This document shows positions 17,611 through 26,133 of a stretch of DNA of 64,000 bases, piece after piece; the stretch's first letter is position 1, and each line of letters starts with the position of its first letter. A program made the translations under genes and the position numbers. This DNA is from Faecalibacterium sp. An122. Lineage in GTDB: Bacteria > Bacillota > Clostridia > Oscillospirales > Ruminococcaceae. The stretch is from positions 62,001 to 126,000 of the forward strand of contig NZ_NFLL01000006.1 of assembly GCF_002160895.1 (NCBI RefSeq), given 5' to 3'. The notes beneath the pieces are model-generated. The model did no database searches. It was given only the letters and a program-made list of their open reading frames with translations, and was not told the DNA's origin.

Positions 17611-19381
17611 AATCGGCTTCAACCTCTCCCATGTCATAGAGGTCGAAGGTTTGGGTGGGCTTGACTACCAGCTTGTGAGAACGGTATTTCTCGATGTCAA
17701 AAGCGTTGCGCTTATCGTAGTCGGACAGCATTTTGTATTTTGGATGCTTCGTAATGTCGTACTTGTCACTGAGAAAAGGTCTCACGCCTCTAAGCTGCAA
17801 AATACATTTGCCGCCGTCCATGACAGCGATTTCGTCCTCCGACATGAGCTGCTTGCCGGTCTTCTGGTAGTTCAGGCCGTATGAGTTGTTGGTTGAACGG
17901 GTTTCTGATGTGTTATATAGGTCGATTGTCTCCTTGCCGAGGATTTCACTGAGTTCCTTCAAAGTGGATTTTTCCTTGCCGCCGAGGAAGAGGGTACAGT
18001 CGCAGTTGCCGACAATCGTGTCCGCTGCGTCCTTGTAGATGGTCTTGAGCTGGCTCTGGGACTGCAAGATGATGGATGCTGAGATTTCCCGGCTTCGGAT
18101 CGTTGCAATCAGCTTGTCGAATTTCGGGATTTGACCGATGTTCGCAAACTCGTCGAGCAGGCAGCGGACATGGACGGGGAGCCGCCCATTGTAGACATCA
18201 TCCGCCTTGTCGCAGAGCAAGTTAAAAAGCTGGGAGTACATGATCGCCACGACAAAGTTGAAGGTATCGTCGGTATCAGAGATAATGACGAACAGCGCCG
18301 TTTTGCGGTCGCCGATGCAATCCAGCTCCATCTCGTCGTAACTCATCAGCTCCCGCAGCTCCGCGATGTCAAATGGGGCAAGCCTCGCACCGCAGCTAAT
18401 CAGGATCGACTTGGCAGTTTTGCCAGCGGCTAACTTATATTTGCGGTATTGCTTCACCGCGAAGTGGTCTGGCTCGCGCTCTTCCAGCTCATCGAACATG
18501 AGGTCAACGGGATTTTTGAAGGTTTCGTCATCCTCTCTGGCCTCCGAAGCGTTGATCAATTCGAGCAAGGTAGTGAAGTTTTTCTCGTGTTCTGGCGCTT
18601 CGTACCAGATATAGCCGATGAGGGCGGTATAGTAGAGCTTTTCTGCCTTGACCCAGAAATCCTCCCCGGACTTATCGCCATCTCCCTTCGTGTTGACGAT
18701 GATCGTATTGACCAGTTTGAGGATGTCCTTCTCGCTGCGGATGTAGGCGAACGGGTTGTAGTGCATGGACTTACGAAAGTTGATCGTGTTCAGCGACTTA
18801 ATGACATACCCGTTTTTCTCAAGCATCTTCCCACATTCGACCAATACTGTGCCCTTGGGATCAGTGACCACATAGGAACTGTGCATCTGCATGAGGTTTG
18901 GCTTCACAAAGAAGCGGGTCTTGCCGGAGCCGGAACCGCCGATGACAAGGATATTCTTATTCCTCGCGTACTTCGGCTGCTTCGGACGGCTGTTCATGGT
19001 CAGCCCTTCGGTCTGGGTGAGAATGACATTGTTGGAAAAGTCATCATCCATGTAAGGCCGGATGTCTTCCGGTCGTCCCCAACGCGCTGACCCGTATTCC
19101 TCCCCTTGGCGGAATTTCTTGCGGTTTTTGCCTTTGATGTAGACGGCCAGCTTGAGCAACGCGCCTCCGGCCACACCAATGAGAAGGTCTACTGGATGAA
19201 AGCTGGGGAGCGGATTGGCGAACGCTGCGCCGAAATTGGCAAAGCCGCCGGTGAGCTTGTCGATGAACTCTGTGCCGGGAGCCAGCCGGAAGACTGCCGC
19301 CAGCTTATCCACAAAGTAGAAGGCGAACACATACGGGAGATTGAGAAGGACGAGCTTTTTGATGTCGAGTTTCTTTTTCAT
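17609..19381 (-). CDS. VirD4-like coupling protein, CD1115 family
   Basis: A 590-residue type IV coupling ATPase. Two N-terminal transmembrane segments (VLLNLPYVFAFYFV and PVDLLIGVAGGALLKLAVYI) are followed by Walker A near residue 145 (VIGGSGSGKTRFFVKPN). Walker B lies in CLLDEFANIGQIPKFDKLI and the TraG/TraD motif in IILQSQSQLKTIYKD. It links the relaxosome to the secretion channel. Its ATG overlaps pcfB's stop by 4 bases. It is clearly related to the second VirD4 at 56474-58297 but the two are not identical, showing two separate ICE backbones in the window. Confidence 0.93.
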   Translation of the reverse strand: MKKKLDIKKLVLLNLPYVFAFYFVDKLAAVFRLAPGTEFIDKLTGGFANFGAAFANPLPSFHPVDLLIGVAGGALLKLAVYIKGKNRKKFRQGEEYGSARWGRPEDIRPYMDDDFSNNVILTQTEGLTMNSRPKQPKYARNKNILVIGGSGSGKTRFFVKPNLMQMHSSYVVTDPKGTVLVECGKMLEKNGYVIKSLNTINFRKSMHYNPFAYIRSEKDILKLVNTIIVNTKGDGDKSGEDFWVKAEKLYYTALIGYIWYEAPEHEKNFTTLLELINASEAREDDETFKNPVDLMFDELEEREPDHFAVKQYRKYKLAAGKTAKSILISCGARLAPFDIAELRELMSYDEMELDCIGDRKTALFVIISDTDDTFNFVVAIMYSQLFNLLCDKADDVYNGRLPVHVRCLLDEFANIGQIPKFDKLIATIRSREISASIILQSQSQLKTIYKDAADTIVGNCDCTLFLGGKEKSTLKELSEILGKETIDLYNTSETRSTNNSYGLNYQKTGKQLMSEDEIAVMDGGKCILQLRGVRPFLSDKYDITKHPKYKMLSDYDKRNAFDIEKYRSHKLVVKPTQTFDLYDMGEVEAD

Positions 19382-19869
19382 AGCTCAACGCCCCGATCCT
19401 TCGTCTTAACCTTGACCTTCTCCTTGTGCTGGGCTTTAGACTGCTCCCTGCTGCGGGAGAGCTTCTGCTTGAGGGATTGCTTTTCTTTCTGCTTGACCGT
19501 CTTGGCGGAAAACTCCTTGAACGCCTGAGTCATCACATCCACATCCCGGCCTTTGAAGAAGACGAGATAGCGCGGCGGCTGCTCAGAGGTGTCTTTCTTG
19601 AGCGCGTAGTCGATCCCGTACTTGTTCGCTGTACGCTCGAAAGACTTGATGTTTCCTTCGGTCACTTCGATGTTGCTGATTGCGGCGTTCTGCTCGACAA
19701 GGTGCTTGATGGACTGCTTGCCCCGGTAGGTCTTGGGCTGCGAGGCTTGCTTTTCGGCCTTTTCAATTTCCTCGATGAATTTGGCGAGCGCCTTTTTCAG
19801 CACCTCCGCAGTAATTTTTCCGCCCTTAATGGCAATCGCAACGACTTTGGTATTTACTTCATCCTGCAT
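19378..19869 (-). CDS. PcfB family relaxosome accessory protein (DUF3801)
   Basis: A 163-residue basic protein beginning MQDEVNTKVVAIAIKGGKITAEVLKKALA, matching PcfB/DUF3801. In pCF10, PcfB bridges relaxase and VirD4 coupling protein. The core (KTYRGKQSIKHLVEQNAAISNIEV, then YFLVFFKGRDVDVMTQAF in similar form) precedes a very basic Lys/Gln-rich tail. An AGGAGGT site lies just upstream, and the stop overlaps virD4. A related copy is at 58294-58764. Confidence 0.88.
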   Translation of the reverse strand: MQDEVNTKVVAIAIKGGKITAEVLKKALAKFIEEIEKAEKQASQPKTYRGKQSIKHLVEQNAAISNIEVTEGNIKSFERTANKYGIDYALKKDTSEQPPRYLVFFKGRDVDVMTQAFKEFSAKTVKQKEKQSLKQKLSRSREQSKAQHKEKVKVKTKDRGVEL

Positions 19870-19985
19870 GGGGACCTCCTTTCTGAGATTTGCGGGGCAA
19901 TCCTGTCACTAAGGCGGGACACCGTGTAAAATGTGGATCATGTTTTCATCTCACCCCCTTTAAGTTGATTGAGAATGCTTACGCA

Positions 19986-20822
19986 TCAGCCTTTTCCGTG
20001 AAAATCGTAGTTCACGCGGGCTGAATAGTAGTTATCTATGGTTAGTGAAGCGTTATACAACGCCGTAAGCAGATATGCCCGGATGTTCCGAATGTCGGAA
20101 GGGCAATCGTTCATCGCTTGGAGCACATAGTCGATGTGGCCGCTGTCCAGCTTGAGGAAGCGTGACTTAACCACCGGCTGCGGCATATCTTCTCCGTTGA
20201 TACGGATGGTGGGGCTTGTGGAGCAAACAGCATCCAGCATGATCTCGACAATTTCGTTTACACGGTCAAGGTCATAGTGCCTGTCCAGAGAGCGGATGTC
20301 GATCTCAAGGTTATCCCGGATCAATTCCCTGTATTGCTCCCGTTCATCCATCCTGTCTATCCCATCAAGATTGATAGATTGATAGTTTCTCAGAGAGTTA
20401 TTTCTTTCGTTGGTAATTACTTGATTAGTATTTAATTGTGCGGGATTTTCCGTACACGGTTTTCCCGTGAACGGATTATCCGTGTCCGGCTTTTCCGTAT
20501 GCGGCTTTTCCGTGTCCGGCAAACCCGTCTGCGGCTTCTCGTATATCTCGAAAACCATGCTGCTCATCCGGCCTTTTTCATCCCGTGACTGATGACGGAC
20601 GAGATACCCTGCGTCCTCAAGCTCCCTGAGAGCTGCCAGAACAGCATCGGGGCCTTCCTTGCAGATCGCCGAAAGACCTTTCGTTGAGAACTGCCAGCCA
20701 TCGTTGAAGGACAGCATTTTGGAGAGTAGCCCCACGGCTTTGAGGGACAGGGTTTTATCCCTGAGATGGTAATTTGCCATGACCGTGTAGCCACGGTTTT
20801 TGTTGACGCGATAGACTGCCAT
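19986..20822 (-). CDS. Replication initiator-like helix-turn-helix protein (DUF6017)
   Basis: A 278-residue protein. Residues 1-85 form a winged-helix domain (YRVNKNRGYTVMANYHLRDKTL, then SLKAVGLLSKMLS) of the kind found in RepA-type initiators. A linker of six 5-residue repeats of the form P-x-T-x-x follows. The C-terminal half matches DUF6017 (REQYRELIRDNLEID, GHIDYVLQAMNDC, YLLTALYNA). Such proteins are thought to start replication of the excised ICE circle. It is the most upstream complete operon member before pcfB. The linker DNA is a 15-bp tandem repeat. Confidence 0.75.
   Translation of the reverse strand: MAVYRVNKNRGYTVMANYHLRDKTLSLKAVGLLSKMLSFNDGWQFSTKGLSAICKEGPDAVLAALRELEDAGYLVRHQSRDEKGRMSSMVFEIYEKPQTGLPDTEKPHTEKPDTDNPFTGKPCTENPAQLNTNQVITNERNNSLRNYQSINLDGIDRMDEREQYRELIRDNLEIDIRSLDRHYDLDRVNEIVEIMLDAVCSTSPTIRINGEDMPQPVVKSRFLKLDSGHIDYVLQAMNDCPSDIRNIRAYLLTALYNASLTIDNYYSARVNYDFHGKG
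20446..20535 (-). repeat. Six 15-bp tandem repeats inside the rep gene
   Basis: Six back-to-back 15-base units at 20446-20535, typified by CTTTTCCGTGTCCGG. They encode the P-x-T-x-x pentapeptide repeats of the initiator linker. Because 15 is a multiple of three, selection on the protein alone could also explain them. Iteron-like repeats within rep genes are known for RepA_N-type plasmids. Confidence 0.85.
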
Positions 20823-20826
20823 GCGG

Positions 20827-21057
20827 TTATCCCTCCCTTGCCATCACCGGCTGACAGCGCAGCGTTGACAGCTTCACCGGGGAATAGGGACATTCCTCGA
20901 AGACACAGGTTTGATATTTCCAGTAGGGACGATGGAAGCAGCACGACCGGCACTCCGGGCAGATTCCTTCGCATCCGCTGTCATAGTGGTTGTGGCCGGG
21001 TACCTCCTTCATGAGGGCTTCAAAGGCTTGCAGCTTACCGGCTGTCATGTAGCTCAT
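20827..21057 (-). CDS. Small cysteine-rich ICE protein
   Basis: A 76-residue protein with a dense cysteine pattern (CEGICPECRSCCFHR, then CVFEECPY), suggesting a small zinc-binding fold. It ends 4 bases before the rep gene start and begins at an ATG preceded by AAAGGAG, so both probably share a transcript. I do not know a named family. The spaced Cys pairs and the coding context make it more than a chance frame. Confidence 0.6.
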   Translation of the reverse strand: MSYMTAGKLQAFEALMKEVPGHNHYDSGCEGICPECRSCCFHRPYWKYQTCVFEECPYSPVKLSTLRCQPVMAREG

Positions 21058-21136
21058 TTTGTTTTCTCTCCTTTCCTCGCCGCACCGCCGTCATCTGCAA
21101 GAGGCAGATTGTTCCAGCTTTCGGGCAACAAAAAAA

Positions 21137-21184
21137 AGAGGGTTTGCTTCATGCTCCGAATTGGAGAATGAAACAAACCCTCTT
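21137..21184 (-). terminator. Intrinsic terminator after the DUF6050 gene
   Basis: On the minus strand AAGAGGGTTTG and CAAACCCTCTT pair, extended by an inner TTTCATTCTCC / GGAGCATGAA stem, followed by TTTTTTTT. It lies 15 bases after the stop of the membrane protein gene and before the cysteine-rich gene. Confidence 0.85.
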
Positions 21185-21198
21185 AGCTTTTCAGATAT

Positions 21199-21498
21199 TT
21201 AGATGATTTCTCGGATGGTATGGATGATGCCGAGCAGCAGCCCGACAACCAGGGCGAGTCCTCCGATAAGACCGCCGATGATGATGTTGAGTGCGAAGAT
21301 TCCTACTGTGCCGGATATGCCGTAACCGAAGGGGACGAGCCAGAGACACATCCTGCGGATGCCGAATGGGAAGCCGACACAGAGCCACATCAGGAAGTAG
21401 TCACATACGCCGTCCGCCATATAGACCGGCTTGAAGAATGCGGCAAGACAAAGGGCAATCAGCAGAGGAAGCAGCACTTCCTTGAGAAAAGTCTTCAC
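21199..21498 (-). CDS. DUF6050-like small membrane protein
   Basis: A 99-residue membrane protein starting at a GTG (21498) that overlaps the preceding stop as GTGA. It has three hydrophobic stretches (VLLPLLIALCLAAFFKPVY, FLMWLCVGFPFGIRRMCLW and LNIIIGGLIGGLALVVGLLLG). The pattern fits DUF6050, a small ICE membrane family of unknown role. A strong terminator follows it. The long frame extending upstream to 21612 crosses the DUF5348 gene and is not used. Confidence 0.75.
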   Translation of the reverse strand: MKTFLKEVLLPLLIALCLAAFFKPVYMADGVCDYFLMWLCVGFPFGIRRMCLWLVPFGYGISGTVGIFALNIIIGGLIGGLALVVGLLLGIIHTIREII

Positions 21499-21707
21499 AT
21501 CCTCACCCTCAATCCCTGCAAATCGTCCGTGCGGATGCCGACGAGATACCAGTCCGCAGCCATCTCGATCCGGGTGGGTTTCCACTTGCCCCCGATCATG
21601 ACATCGAAGCATTCCCCGCAGTGCAGACCGCCGTAGTAGCAGTCAAGGTCAAAGCGAATGTCGTACCGATCCGTTGCGTGGTCATAAACCAAAGTTCCCT
21701 GTTTCAT
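21495..21707 (-). CDS. DUF5348 domain protein
   Basis: A 70-residue soluble protein starting MKQGTLVYDHATDRYDIRFD at 21707, behind an AAAGGAGT ribosome site. It carries the DUF5348 pattern (CYYGGLHCGECFDVMIGG, then WYLVGIRTDDLQGL). The frame is open further upstream but that part lacks family resemblance and includes a terminator-like hairpin. It is coupled to the DUF6050 gene by a 4-base overlap. DUF5348 proteins are common, uncharacterised ICE cargo near the rep end. Confidence 0.8.
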   Translation of the reverse strand: MKQGTLVYDHATDRYDIRFDLDCYYGGLHCGECFDVMIGGKWKPTRIEMAADWYLVGIRTDDLQGLRVRM

Positions 21708-21838
21708 GATGGACTCCTTTCGTTGTGGGTAGCGCAACGGGAAGGGCTTACGCAGTGTACCTCCATAGCCACCGCCAGCCGGTTTTGATCCGGTGCGCCG
21801 ATTGTAGTGCGATTGTTCCTCTTTCAGGTCAAAAAAGA

Positions 21839-21892
21839 AGGGACTAAGCCAGAATCCCTTGATTTTCAAGGTCTTTCTGATTTAGTCCCATT
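21839..21892 (-). terminator. Hairpin at the ICE/recombinase remnant border
   Basis: GGGACTAAATCAGA pairs imperfectly with TCTGGCTTAGTCCC on the minus strand, with an inner CCTTGA/TCAAGG stem, and is followed by TTCTTTTTTGA. It terminates or marks the end of the truncated recombinase just before the DUF5348 gene. Confidence 0.6.
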
Positions 21893-22068
21893 ATCGCACA
21901 ACAATCCTTAACGATGATGGTGCCGATCTTCCCGGCCTCCACCTCGGCGATCAGAGACTGAAAGCCGGGCCGATTGAAATTCACACCGGAATACCCATCG
22001 TCCGTGAAGTGAATGATGTTTACCAGACCGTTTCTGCGGGCATAATCTTCAAGGTACTTCTTTTGAAA
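21880..22068 (-). pseudogene. Serine recombinase N-terminal fragment
   Basis: Translation of the minus strand gives QKKYLEDYARRNGLVNIIHF, then TDDGYSGVNFNRPGFQSLI and AEVEAGKIGTIIVKD. This is the resolvase-domain segment between the catalytic serine and the active-site arginine loop of large serine recombinases. The first 40 or so residues, including the serine, and everything after the resolvase domain are missing. It is probably what is left of the integrase of the region A element, or of another element at this hot spot. Confidence 0.8.
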
Positions 22069-22180
22069 AGCGATTTGTCAAGGGTATTTTCACCATAAAA
22101 CACGCATGACATATAATTTTTTCAAATTAGGCATATACTAATTCTTTCCTACATCCTGATAGAGCATACTGAAAGAAGTT

Positions 22181-22213
22181 CGGCATCCTCGCCCACAAGT
22201 GCTTCGGATGCCG
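22181..22213. other. Small inverted repeat between recombinase fragments
   Basis: CGGCATCC at 22181-22188 pairs with GGATGCCG at 22206-22213. It lies in the AT-rich 190-base gap between the two recombinase fragments, where I see no gene. Confidence 0.45.
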
Positions 22214-22259
22214 CTTCATATCTTTAGAGCAGCATATGAACTACGCTGTTCCATAAACT

Positions 22260-22949
22260 TTATTCATTGATATTTGTCTGTACATCTTGATATAGGCTGT
22301 TGGCAGACAATTCTCCTCCAATGGCAAACGCTTTCCCGGCTTCTGTGTCACCTTGCAAATGGTACATCCGCTTCTCGCCGAATTCCTCCAACTGCCTTTG
22401 TGCGAATAGCTTTTCGTAGCTTTGCACATACCACAGTACCCTCTGCATACTCTCAAGCACAAGCTGCTCCACGACTTTTTCCCGAATATAATGGGCAGAG
22501 CATACCTCAGAGTTTTTACGGTAAGCAGAACAGAAGAAGTAGGCTTGTTCCCGCTTGTAATTGTTGGTTACGCTGTAATACAGCTTTTCTCCGCAGTCGG
22601 CGCAATAGAGCAATCCCGAAAACATACTGACGATCCCGCTTTTAGCAGGTCTGCGGCGGTGTCGGCGCAGTTCCTGCACCAGCGCAAATACCTCCCGGTC
22701 AATGATGGCGGGGTGAGTATTCAGGAATATCTTCCATTCGTCTTTCGGTTTATCGAGCTTTTTCTTCATTTTGAAAGACTTGCGATAAGTTCGAAAGTTG
22801 ACGGTATCACCGCAGTATTCCTGTTTATCAAGAATGCCCGATACAGTGTCTGCAACCCAGCCATATCCCATCCAGCCGGTCATTCCGTTGTAACCGGCTT
22901 TCGGGCAACAAAAAAAGCCGGCACACAAATGCGTACCGACTTCCCGCAA
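22260..22949 (-). pseudogene. Serine recombinase C-terminal fragment
   Basis: Residues from about GWVADTVSGILDKQEYCGDT match the 'Recombinase' domain of large serine integrases, followed by the zinc-ribbon (LLYCADCGEKLYY, then YFFCSAYRKNSEVCSAHYI) and the coiled-coil tail. The catalytic N-terminal domain is absent, and the first 20 residues of the open frame are not homologous. It lies upstream of an N-terminal fragment in the same orientation, so the two cannot be one simply interrupted gene. It was probably inactivated by rearrangement at an insertion hot spot. Confidence 0.82.
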
Positions 22950-23294
22950 AAGGATAGACCTATCCCCTGCGGTGGTGGCTTCACATTCATGTAACCGGCT
23001 TTGTCATGCAAAGTCGAAACTGTCCTTTACGCTTTTTCCGACTGCCGACAGTCCAAAGCAGTTTCAGAAGCGGTGATGTTTTCGCTTAGCACACCACAGG
23101 CGTTGTCCGGCTTAATGCCGTCTATCAATCCATAGTGAAGATAAATATTCAGTTGTAGTCCTCAAACGATAACATTTGTATTATATCAGAAATCCCGCCG
23201 AAAATCAAGTTATTTCCGTGACCTATGAATAACTTTGCATAAAAATGGAAATGCTATTAAATTTATCACTAAAGTGATGTCTTACGACGATGCT
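22950..23294. other. Gap with no confident gene; short remnant frame
   Basis: About 345 bases separate the recombinase fragment from cotH. A minus-strand frame ending near 23028 reads LHYGLIDGIKPDNACGVLSENITASETALDCRQSEKA in pieces, with no family I recognise and no start signal. The rest is AT-rich. It probably marks the border between mobile DNA and chromosome. Confidence 0.4.
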
Positions 23295-24734
23295 TTAGTT
23301 TCGTATCCTATGCATAGCTGCGTCTTGTTTATCCTTTGCCGACTCCAGATCTTCAAAATCCCCCAAGTCGGTCAGTTGAATTTCTGAAGCGTCAACCTTG
23401 GCGTCCGGGTTTTCCTGCTGGCCTCGTATGGTGGCGGGGATTTCTCCGTCCAGCTGTCCACGGATACTCTGCGCCCGGTGCAGGCAGACCCGTTCCAGCG
23501 TATCTACTGCCAGCTGATGGTCATCAAAGGAGCAAAACGCAGTCGGATCCTTTTGGACATAGGGCGCGATCAACTTTTCCACCTTCCGTAGGATAGCTTC
23601 AAACCGCCCGCTTTCAAAATATTCCGAAAGGAGTTCGTCGAAATAGGAGTGATAGCGGGCGAAGTATTCGTCGTGCTTCATCAGGTTGTGGTAAAGCGGC
23701 CGGTTCAGCATAACCTCACCTTCCGCCGGAGTATTGATGGGGTAGTTGATGAGGATGTTGGGATCTTTGATAGGATCGGTCATGCCAAGGGCATAGGTGC
23801 CGAAAGCCAGATTGTAATCCCAGGGCAGAATGCTGAGAACCCCGTCTTCCTCATACAAAAAGTAATTGTGACCGGTATGGCCCAGATAACTATCCCAATT
23901 CATCACAAAGGCCTGCACAGTGAAATACCGCAGCACCTCGTCCACGTTGATTGCGGTTTCCAGATTTTCTCCTGTGGAAAGGGTTTTCAGTGCCTCAATC
24001 ACCCGTTCCTGATCGGCTTGGGACGTTTCAAATTTGGCATTTTCAAAGATACCGGGATAACTGTCCGGATAATCATCGATATATTGCAGCGCTACGTCGG
24101 CGTTTTCCGCATTCAGGGAACGGTAATCCGGCTTGTACAGCTTTCCGTAATCATTCCCGAAATTCCTGCGGGCAAAGGCTTCCTCCGGCGCCTCAATTGC
24201 CAGAAACAAACCCCAGTCCTCTCCATTGACCGTCACCCAGGTATAGCTGCAAAGAGGCGCAGGCACCCCCATAAATGCCATCATGTCGTAGACCATGTAG
24301 GTTTTCAGATAGCTGTTGTCCTGAAAGGAGGCGTCCAGAGAAAATTTGTCCAGCCCATAGTAATTCCCTCCGTCCAGGAGCTGGTCAAATTCCAGCTTGA
24401 GGCTATAGCGGGAAAGCCCGTATTCCTCCGTCAGCCGCAGAGAGTTGTTGCCCTTGGTCCGCAGCCCAATATTGTGAAACGCCTCTCCGTCGATTTCGAC
24501 GGTGCAGGCCACATATTCTTCCTTTTCCGCGTTCCCGATAAAAGCACCCCAGTCCTCGATTTGAATATCAATGGTGTGCACCCGGCTGTTGTCAAAAAGC
24601 CGGGGCACATATCCCGGGTTGGCGCTGGCTTTGGGAATCCCCAACTGTTCGCCGAACATCAGCAGCAGAGTGAGAATCGCCGCTAAAACTGCCGCACCGA
24701 TGCAAATCCAGTCGATATACTTATGCTTCACCAT
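23295..24734 (-). CDS. cotH: CotH-type protein kinase, membrane anchored
   Basis: A 479-residue CotH family protein. One N-terminal transmembrane anchor (residues 10-30, ICIGAAVLAAILTLLLMFG) puts the rest outside the cell. The kinase-like fold shows GLRTKGNNSLRL, KFSLDASFQDNSYLKTYMVYD, WGLFLAIEAPEEAFA and the catalytic-type segment LSILPWDYNLAFG near residue 300. B. subtilis CotH phosphorylates serines of spore-coat proteins. Here the gene follows DUF4956 by 4 bases in an operon with a VTC polyphosphate polymerase and a repeat-rich lipoprotein, which suggests an extracytoplasmic phosphorylation function. Substrate is unknown. The final 60 residues are a charged tail. Confidence 0.85.
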   Translation of the reverse strand: MVKHKYIDWICIGAAVLAAILTLLLMFGEQLGIPKASANPGYVPRLFDNSRVHTIDIQIEDWGAFIGNAEKEEYVACTVEIDGEAFHNIGLRTKGNNSLRLTEEYGLSRYSLKLEFDQLLDGGNYYGLDKFSLDASFQDNSYLKTYMVYDMMAFMGVPAPLCSYTWVTVNGEDWGLFLAIEAPEEAFARRNFGNDYGKLYKPDYRSLNAENADVALQYIDDYPDSYPGIFENAKFETSQADQERVIEALKTLSTGENLETAINVDEVLRYFTVQAFVMNWDSYLGHTGHNYFLYEEDGVLSILPWDYNLAFGTYALGMTDPIKDPNILINYPINTPAEGEVMLNRPLYHNLMKHDEYFARYHSYFDELLSEYFESGRFEAILRKVEKLIAPYVQKDPTAFCSFDDHQLAVDTLERVCLHRAQSIRGQLDGEIPATIRGQQENPDAKVDASEIQLTDLGDFEDLESAKDKQDAAMHRIRN

Positions 24735-24738
24735 CGCC

Positions 24739-25410
24739 TTATCCCATATAATCGCCGTTGTAAGAGACCAGCACCACCCGGGATACGCCCGGCATAGCCT
24801 CTAACTCGTTGACAAAGGTATTGCTGTCCTCCTTGAGGCGGACTTCGTAGTTGAGCTCAATACTGCCATTGTCCACACTTTTGCTTTTAAGATTCAGCCG
24901 CCTGACCTGGGACTTCACAAAAAGCCGAGCCTGTTCCTCGATCTCGCTGTTTTCACAGTGTACCACCAGGATATAGGGGGAATCCACCGTTTTCTTTTTG
25001 GAGAATGCAAAGAGCACAACCCCAATAAAGATACTGCCGAATACCGCCAACGGAATCAGCCCGGCCGCCAGGACAATGCCCACCGCAATAGCCCAGAACA
25101 GGAACGCGATATCCATGGGTTCCTTAATAGCAGTACGGAACCGGACGATGGACAGAGCGCCCACCATGCCCAGGGACAGCACGATGTTGCTCACCACCGT
25201 CATGATCAGCAGGGTAGTGATGAGGGATAAAGCAACCAGCGTCACACCGAAGCTGGCCGAATACATCACGCCGCTGTAACTCTTCTTATAGATGAAAAAG
25301 ATAAATAATCCCAGCAGGAAAGCCAGAACCAAAGCGATCACCATGTCCAATATGGAAATGCTGGCGATATTCTCCAGAAAGCTGGATTTAAAAATATCCT
25401 GAAAGGTCAT
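24739..25410 (-). CDS. DUF4956 membrane protein
   Basis: A 223-residue protein with four predicted membrane helices in residues 20-135 (LDMVIALVLAFLLGLFIFFIY, FGVTLVALSLITTLLIMTVV, FLFWAIAVGIVLAAGLI and VFGSIFIGVVLFAFS). The conserved GALSIVRFRTAIKEPMDIAFLFWAIAVG signature of DUF4956 sits between helices 2 and 3. A soluble cytoplasmic C-terminal domain follows. DUF4956 genes are often found beside VTC-domain genes, as here (24 bases after the VTC stop), and beside cotH. A transport or docking role for polyphosphate is sometimes supposed but not proven. Confidence 0.88.
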   Translation of the reverse strand: MTFQDIFKSSFLENIASISILDMVIALVLAFLLGLFIFFIYKKSYSGVMYSASFGVTLVALSLITTLLIMTVVSNIVLSLGMVGALSIVRFRTAIKEPMDIAFLFWAIAVGIVLAAGLIPLAVFGSIFIGVVLFAFSKKKTVDSPYILVVHCENSEIEEQARLFVKSQVRRLNLKSKSVDNGSIELNYEVRLKEDSNTFVNELEAMPGVSRVVLVSYNGDYMG

Positions 25411-25434
25411 TGCAGCCTTTCCTCCTCTATTTTT

Positions 25435-26133
25435 TCAATCAAACCGCCGGCATAGGACGTATTTGGAACAGGCAGATGCCTGCCTTCCGGGCACCTGTAC
25501 TGCCATACGGACAAGCTCTGGCAAAAACGCATCATATTTGATTTCCAGAACTGTGCCGGACTCTATAGTGCGCAGATAAAAGATCTCCGGATTCAAAAAA
25601 TCCACGCTGCCAAGACCAGTGCGGATATCCCGATCCAGGGTGATCCGCACGTTGCCGGGTGCATAGAGAAAGGCCTCCCGGTCGTAACAGACGATGGTCT
25701 TCGGCCGCAGCCCTTTCCCTTTTAACTTGCTGTAAAGCTCTATGAAAAGCGGTTCACTCGAATCCAGCAGGAATTCATAGTTGCCGGAAAGCAGCTTTTC
25801 TGCCTGTTCCTGTGTTATCCGGGCGCTGCGTTTACCGCACAGTCCGTTTACCTTGTACTTCTTTTCCAGCCGGATAAAGGAAAAATCTGTCCCATAGTAC
25901 CGCAGGCGGAATTTTTCCCGCCGGTTTACCCCGTCGATTTTCTCCCGCAGGGCACTGTCATACGGTGTGTCAAAGTATAAGCTGGTTACCCGGTATATAC
26001 CGTCTGGGCCGGCGTTTTTGTCGTGGGTAAACAGCTTCCGAAGCCTTTGGGAAAGCACCAGATCTTCCCGCAGGTTGATCTGGTGCTTCAACTCATGCCG
26101 AAGGGAAATGGCTTTTAGCGGCTCAATCGTCAT
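25435..26133 (-). CDS. VTC-domain polyphosphate polymerase
   Basis: A 232-residue protein with the tunnel-fold VTC domain. Characteristic elements are RHELKHQINLREDLVLSQRL, VTSLYFDTPYDSAL, REKFRLRYYG, IRLEKKYKVNG and a final VLEIKYDAFLPELV with the basic and acidic residues that line the tunnel. Eukaryotic VTC4 makes polyphosphate from ATP; bacterial VTC-like proteins are assumed to do similar chemistry. I chose the ATG at 26133, which overlaps the lipoprotein stop by 11 bases; a longer frame upstream is the antisense-like reading of the repeats. Its neighbours are DUF4956 and CotH. Confidence 0.85.
   Translation of the reverse strand: MTIEPLKAISLRHELKHQINLREDLVLSQRLRKLFTHDKNAGPDGIYRVTSLYFDTPYDSALREKIDGVNRREKFRLRYYGTDFSFIRLEKKYKVNGLCGKRSARITQEQAEKLLSGNYEFLLDSSEPLFIELYSKLKGKGLRPKTIVCYDREAFLYAPGNVRITLDRDIRTGLGSVDFLNPEIFYLRTIESGTVLEIKYDAFLPELVRMAVQVPGRQASACSKYVLCRRFD

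Noticed and set aside
22260-22949. Functional integrase for the first ICE
   Set aside because: The resolvase domain with the catalytic serine is missing.
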